From Chromera velia (lineage: Eukaryota > Sar > Chromeraceae): a DNA stretch of 10,200 nt. The stretch spans positions 1-10,200 of the forward strand of contig JAHBMJ010003542.1 of NCBI GenBank assembly GCA_018398765.1, written 5' to 3'. Below the pieces are notes generated by a model that saw nothing but the letters and a program-made list of their open reading frames with translations, made no database searches and was not told the DNA's origin. This document shows positions 7,956-10,200 of this stretch, in pieces (the stretch's first letter is position 1; every line of letters starts with the position of its first letter). Made by a program: the position numbers and the translations under genes.

Positions 7956-8740
7956 ATGAGGTACTGCTTCATTAGATTCAATTTGACTCGGATGAGTTCA
8001 TATGTATTTGAAGGAACAATGAAGTTCGAAAGTCTGACTTCTGGTAGGCCGGACTTTTGGCATTATATGCGATACATTGAATTTGAAGCATACATGATGC
8101 ACCTTTTGATGGTGATATACATCATGATTAATAACATGACTATCAGTAGGATTCGATTGAATGTATAATAATGTATGAATGACAGCTACCAAGAATGGTA
8201 GGTGATGTTACTCAGAGTCGCTTAATTCGACTTCTAGTTCGACTTCTGCAAGTAGTATGGCTAGCTAGATGGGCCCTAAGGTGGCTAGTTGATACTATTA
8301 ACTTACTAACTTAGTGATTAGTGATTAGTGGTGCCCTAGAGCACTGTCGCCGTTTTGTAACTTGTTATGCAGCTTCAACTCTAAGTTAGGCTACGCCGCC
8401 GCCACTACGTATATACTTGCAAACTCAGTTTCAGTTCCAGTGTTTCTATAATTATGACAGTTTACTATATAGTTTACTAATATTGGTATCTACGCTGCAT
8501 GGTAGATACATCAGGATAGGATAGGATTTATGTTTCGGGTCATTCCGTGGTCCACTGCCGGCCTTCGACTTGCACCATGATTAAATTCTATACTCTGGGC
8601 CTATAGATGCATTCTTTTAAGTTTTACAATATAAAAATAATTAAAAAAATTCTAGAAAAATTTAGTAGCGTTTATATCATGCAGTTTTAATTCAGAATTC
8701 AAATCGACTTCATTCTTTTGTTCTTTTTAATAAATTTAAA
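7956..8740. other. AT-rich intergenic DNA, no gene recognised
   Basis: A 70-codon frame with an ATG at 7956 (+) has Met/Ile/Tyr-rich composition typical of chance frames and matches nothing I know. TTCGACTTCT is duplicated at 8226 and 8238. Composition turns strongly AT-rich after about 8600. Confidence 0.45.
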
Positions 8741-8751
8741 CAAAAATTCGA

Positions 8752-8877
8752 TCTAAGAGTGGTCGCTAGATAGATTATTTATATTAGATCTTCACAAAAA
8801 AAAATCTATCTAACTAATCTAAACTAATCTAAACAAATCTAAACAAAACATATTGAAAAACGCTTAGAAAAAAATCT
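8752..8877 (+). repeat. Left terminal inverted repeat
   Basis: Pairs with 9409-9529. Compared with the right arm it carries a local expansion, three copies of a 10-bp AATCTAAAC(T/A) unit at about 8816-8845, where the right arm has one. Confidence 0.75.
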
Positions 8878-8983
8878 TAAAAAAAAAGTTTAGAAAAAAT
8901 TTGGAACACGAAAAAAAATAGTAAAGGTTTGAATAAATTTTAGGTTCATAGAACAGGATGCTGAGGGCCATTAGGTGACCGCT

Positions 8984-9415
8984 CTAGGAAATCGACTTCT
9001 CTTTTTGATACAAGCAAATCTCGTTAAACCAGATAGCCTCGGACTCTCTCATTTGTCTCAGCTGGGTGTGGGGGGTACCCCACCGTGCTGACAAGCCCAA
9101 GAACATTTTTGAAAGTAAATTTTCTGACCATGCCCCCCCTCCAAAATGTTGAAAGGAAATAATATTTGCTTCAGCCTCTCTAGAAGGTCTCCAAATATTC
9201 CATACCACTTGAATCACCAAATCCTTAATTGTTGCGTGGCAATGCGTGCATCGCTAGGTACATCATCGTGCAATAAGTTGTGCAGGAAAAGAAGTTCTTG
9301 CCCATTTTTTTTTTGTCTATGTAGCCGCGATTTGGAGTTTCTTTGGTCATTTGGAATGAATTCTTGAGTAAACTTTGCACTTTCAGTCCTTTCATTATGT
9401 TTTTTACTAGATTTT
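8984..9415 (-). pseudogene. Possible broken coding fragment inside the transposon-like element
   Basis: On the minus strand a frame open from about 9415 to a TGA at 9216-9214 reads ...QELLFLHNLLHDDVPSDAR... and ends QQLRIW. An overlapping frame open from 9253 to 8984 reads ...DLVIQVVWNIWRPSREAEAN.... Both have ordinary protein-like composition despite AT-rich surroundings, which would fit a captured or decayed gene with a frameshift near 9220-9250. No ATG opens either part and I recognise no family, so chance remains a real alternative. Confidence 0.25.
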
Positions 9416-9529
9416 TTATGCGTTTTATAGCATGTTTTGTTTTAGATTTTTTAGATAGATCAATATATTAGTTTTGAGAGGGTAAAAAATCTAAACTAAA
9501 AAAAAATCTATCTAAAGACCACCCCTAGA
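9409..9529 (-). repeat. Right terminal inverted repeat
   Basis: Reverse complement of the left arm. 9505-9524 matches 8757-8776 at 17 of 20 bases, and 9432-9448 matches 8836-8851 with one single-base gap. Confidence 0.75.
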
Positions 9530-9545
9530 ATTCGATAAAAAATTT

Positions 9546-9921
9546 AAAGTAAAATTATATTTCAAACAGTTTCAAGTTGAACAAGTTTGAATCTAGTTTG
9601 AATTATTATAAATTGAATATACATAAGAAATTATAAAAGGAATATCTAGAGGAATATTATCCGAATATACAGTTTAATAGAAGCAAAAAATGGTATTCAA
9701 AATACAGCATATATAAAATAGGTCCGAGTCAGATTCTAAATTCCTAATATCATGATTATCATCATCCAAGAGGCTACAGCATCATAACAGCGAAGACCGC
9801 GGCAAACTACTATACAAGAATATGAGCTGTTATACATAGATTACATGACTAGAGAGATATTAGAGTAGAAAGATGACTTAAAAAACAACAGCTATTAGAA
9901 GCGCACGCCTAGGCGCACGCA
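9546..9921. other. AT-rich non-coding DNA
   Basis: No open frame of note and no RNA gene seen. Short A/T runs and TTGAAT-type words dominate to about 9720. The remainder is mixed sequence. Confidence 0.5.
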
Positions 9922-9958
9922 CATGTACACACACACACAGGGGGGGGGTAGGGGGGGT

Positions 9959-9997
<39 letters not shown>

Positions 9998-10072
9998 GAG
10001 GGAGGGAGAGAGAGAGAGAGAGAGAGAGATGGGGGTAGGATGACAGAGACAGATGGAGACAGAAACAGAGGG
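9922..10072 (+). repeat. Compound microsatellite: CA run, G9/G7 runs, GA run
   Basis: A short (CA)n at about 9926-9939 is followed by G9 (9940-9948), TA, G7 (9951-9957), TA and GGG, then a long (GA)n with GGGAGGG and G5 inserts to about 10035, then GACAGAGACAGA variants. The minus-strand frame through it encodes Ser/Leu/Pro repeats and is an artefact. Confidence 0.93.
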
Positions 10073-10104
10073 GACTAGCAGAGGGCTAGGCGACACATAG
10101 TGGT

Positions 10105-10155
10105 AAAAAAAAAAAAAAGAATAGACATGTCAAGATTTTTTTTTTTTTTTTTTTT
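10105..10155. repeat. A14 and T20 runs separated by 17 bp
   Basis: A14 at 10105-10118 and T20 at 10136-10155 can pair as a hairpin on either strand. No retroposon body is recognisable next to them. Confidence 0.85.
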
Positions 10156-10200
10156 AGTCTCAGGCTGGTGGTTAAAGGTCCAAACAAACTTAGCAAACGT

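Larger units (their letters stand above)
8752..9529. mobile_element. MITE-like DNA transposon, 778 bp, hAT-like ends
   Basis: The left end TCTAAGAGTGGTCGCTAGA and the reversed right end TCTAGGGGTGGTCTTTAGA match closely. The similarity continues through colinear blocks for about 120 bp on each side: TAGATAGATT, ATCTATCTA, AATCTAAAC(A)AAAACAT, then CGC-TA-AAAAAATCT. The left arm is about 8752-8877 and the right arm 9409-9529. ATTCGA flanks both ends directly (8746-8751 and 9530-9535), consistent with a 6-bp target duplication. TAGGGGTGG-type termini are familiar from hAT-superfamily elements, whose usual duplication is 8 bp, so the superfamily is tentative. No transposase is evident; the ~530-bp interior is less AT-rich than the arms. 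Confidence 0.7.

Noticed and set aside
7956-8168. 70-codon + strand frame starting with ATG
   Set aside because: Composition is that of chance AT-rich frames, with no domain and no support from context.
8696-8740. Extension of the transposon inverted repeats outward to about 8696 and 9606
   Set aside because: Weak AATTCAAA/TTGTTC similarity exists, but the sequence is AT-rich, and ATTCGA directly bounding 8752 and 9529 fits a target duplication better.
1-10200. tRNA, rRNA, CRISPR arrays, bacterial promoters or operons
   Set aside because: No tRNA-like cloverleaf, rRNA core or spacer-repeat pattern was seen, and the repeats are contiguous tandem arrays without unique spacers.

Overview
The window looks like nuclear DNA from a eukaryotic microbe. 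It has one gene with a GT-AG intron, long CA and GA microsatellites, kilobases of decayed tandem minisatellites, inverted-repeat elements that look like non-autonomous DNA transposons, and no bacterial operon structure. The single confident protein belongs to a secreted C39-like (papain-fold) family that I associate with algae and other protists, so a protist such as a chromerid, dinoflagellate-related or stramenopile alga is a reasonable guess. The sequence alone does not settle the lineage.

Layout. 1-258 is a CA/GA microsatellite. 267-1464 is bounded by an inverted repeat of about 45 bp, with TATAAC-type repeats lying at nearly equal distance inside each end and a CA tract in its middle; it is best read as a decayed DNA transposon. 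1466-1728 is another CA microsatellite. 2036-2667 is an almost pure polypurine tract. 2671-4700 is a nest of tandem repeats: four exact 57-bp units, then twelve units of about 57 bp, then about nineteen units of about 48 bp, then more 57-bp spaced and 18-bp repeats. 4700-5510 holds no gene I can recognise but includes a CpG-rich patch upstream of the gene.

5511-7108 is the one convincing gene, a two-exon gene (170-bp intron) for a 475-residue secreted, heavily N-glycosylated C39-like protein with a Trp-rich tail. 7109-8740 is its 3' side and intergenic DNA. 8752-9529 is a 778-bp element with terminal inverted repeats of about 120 bp, hAT-like ends and an apparent 6-bp target duplication, sitting in strikingly AT-rich DNA. 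9546-9890 is AT-rich with no gene seen. 9922-10155 is a compound CA/G-run/GA microsatellite followed by an A14/T20 pair.

No multi-gene system is visible. The interest lies in the divergent secreted protein, the two inverted-repeat elements and the repeat architecture upstream of the gene. Most long open frames in 1-4500 are by-products of simple repeats and should not be read as proteins.
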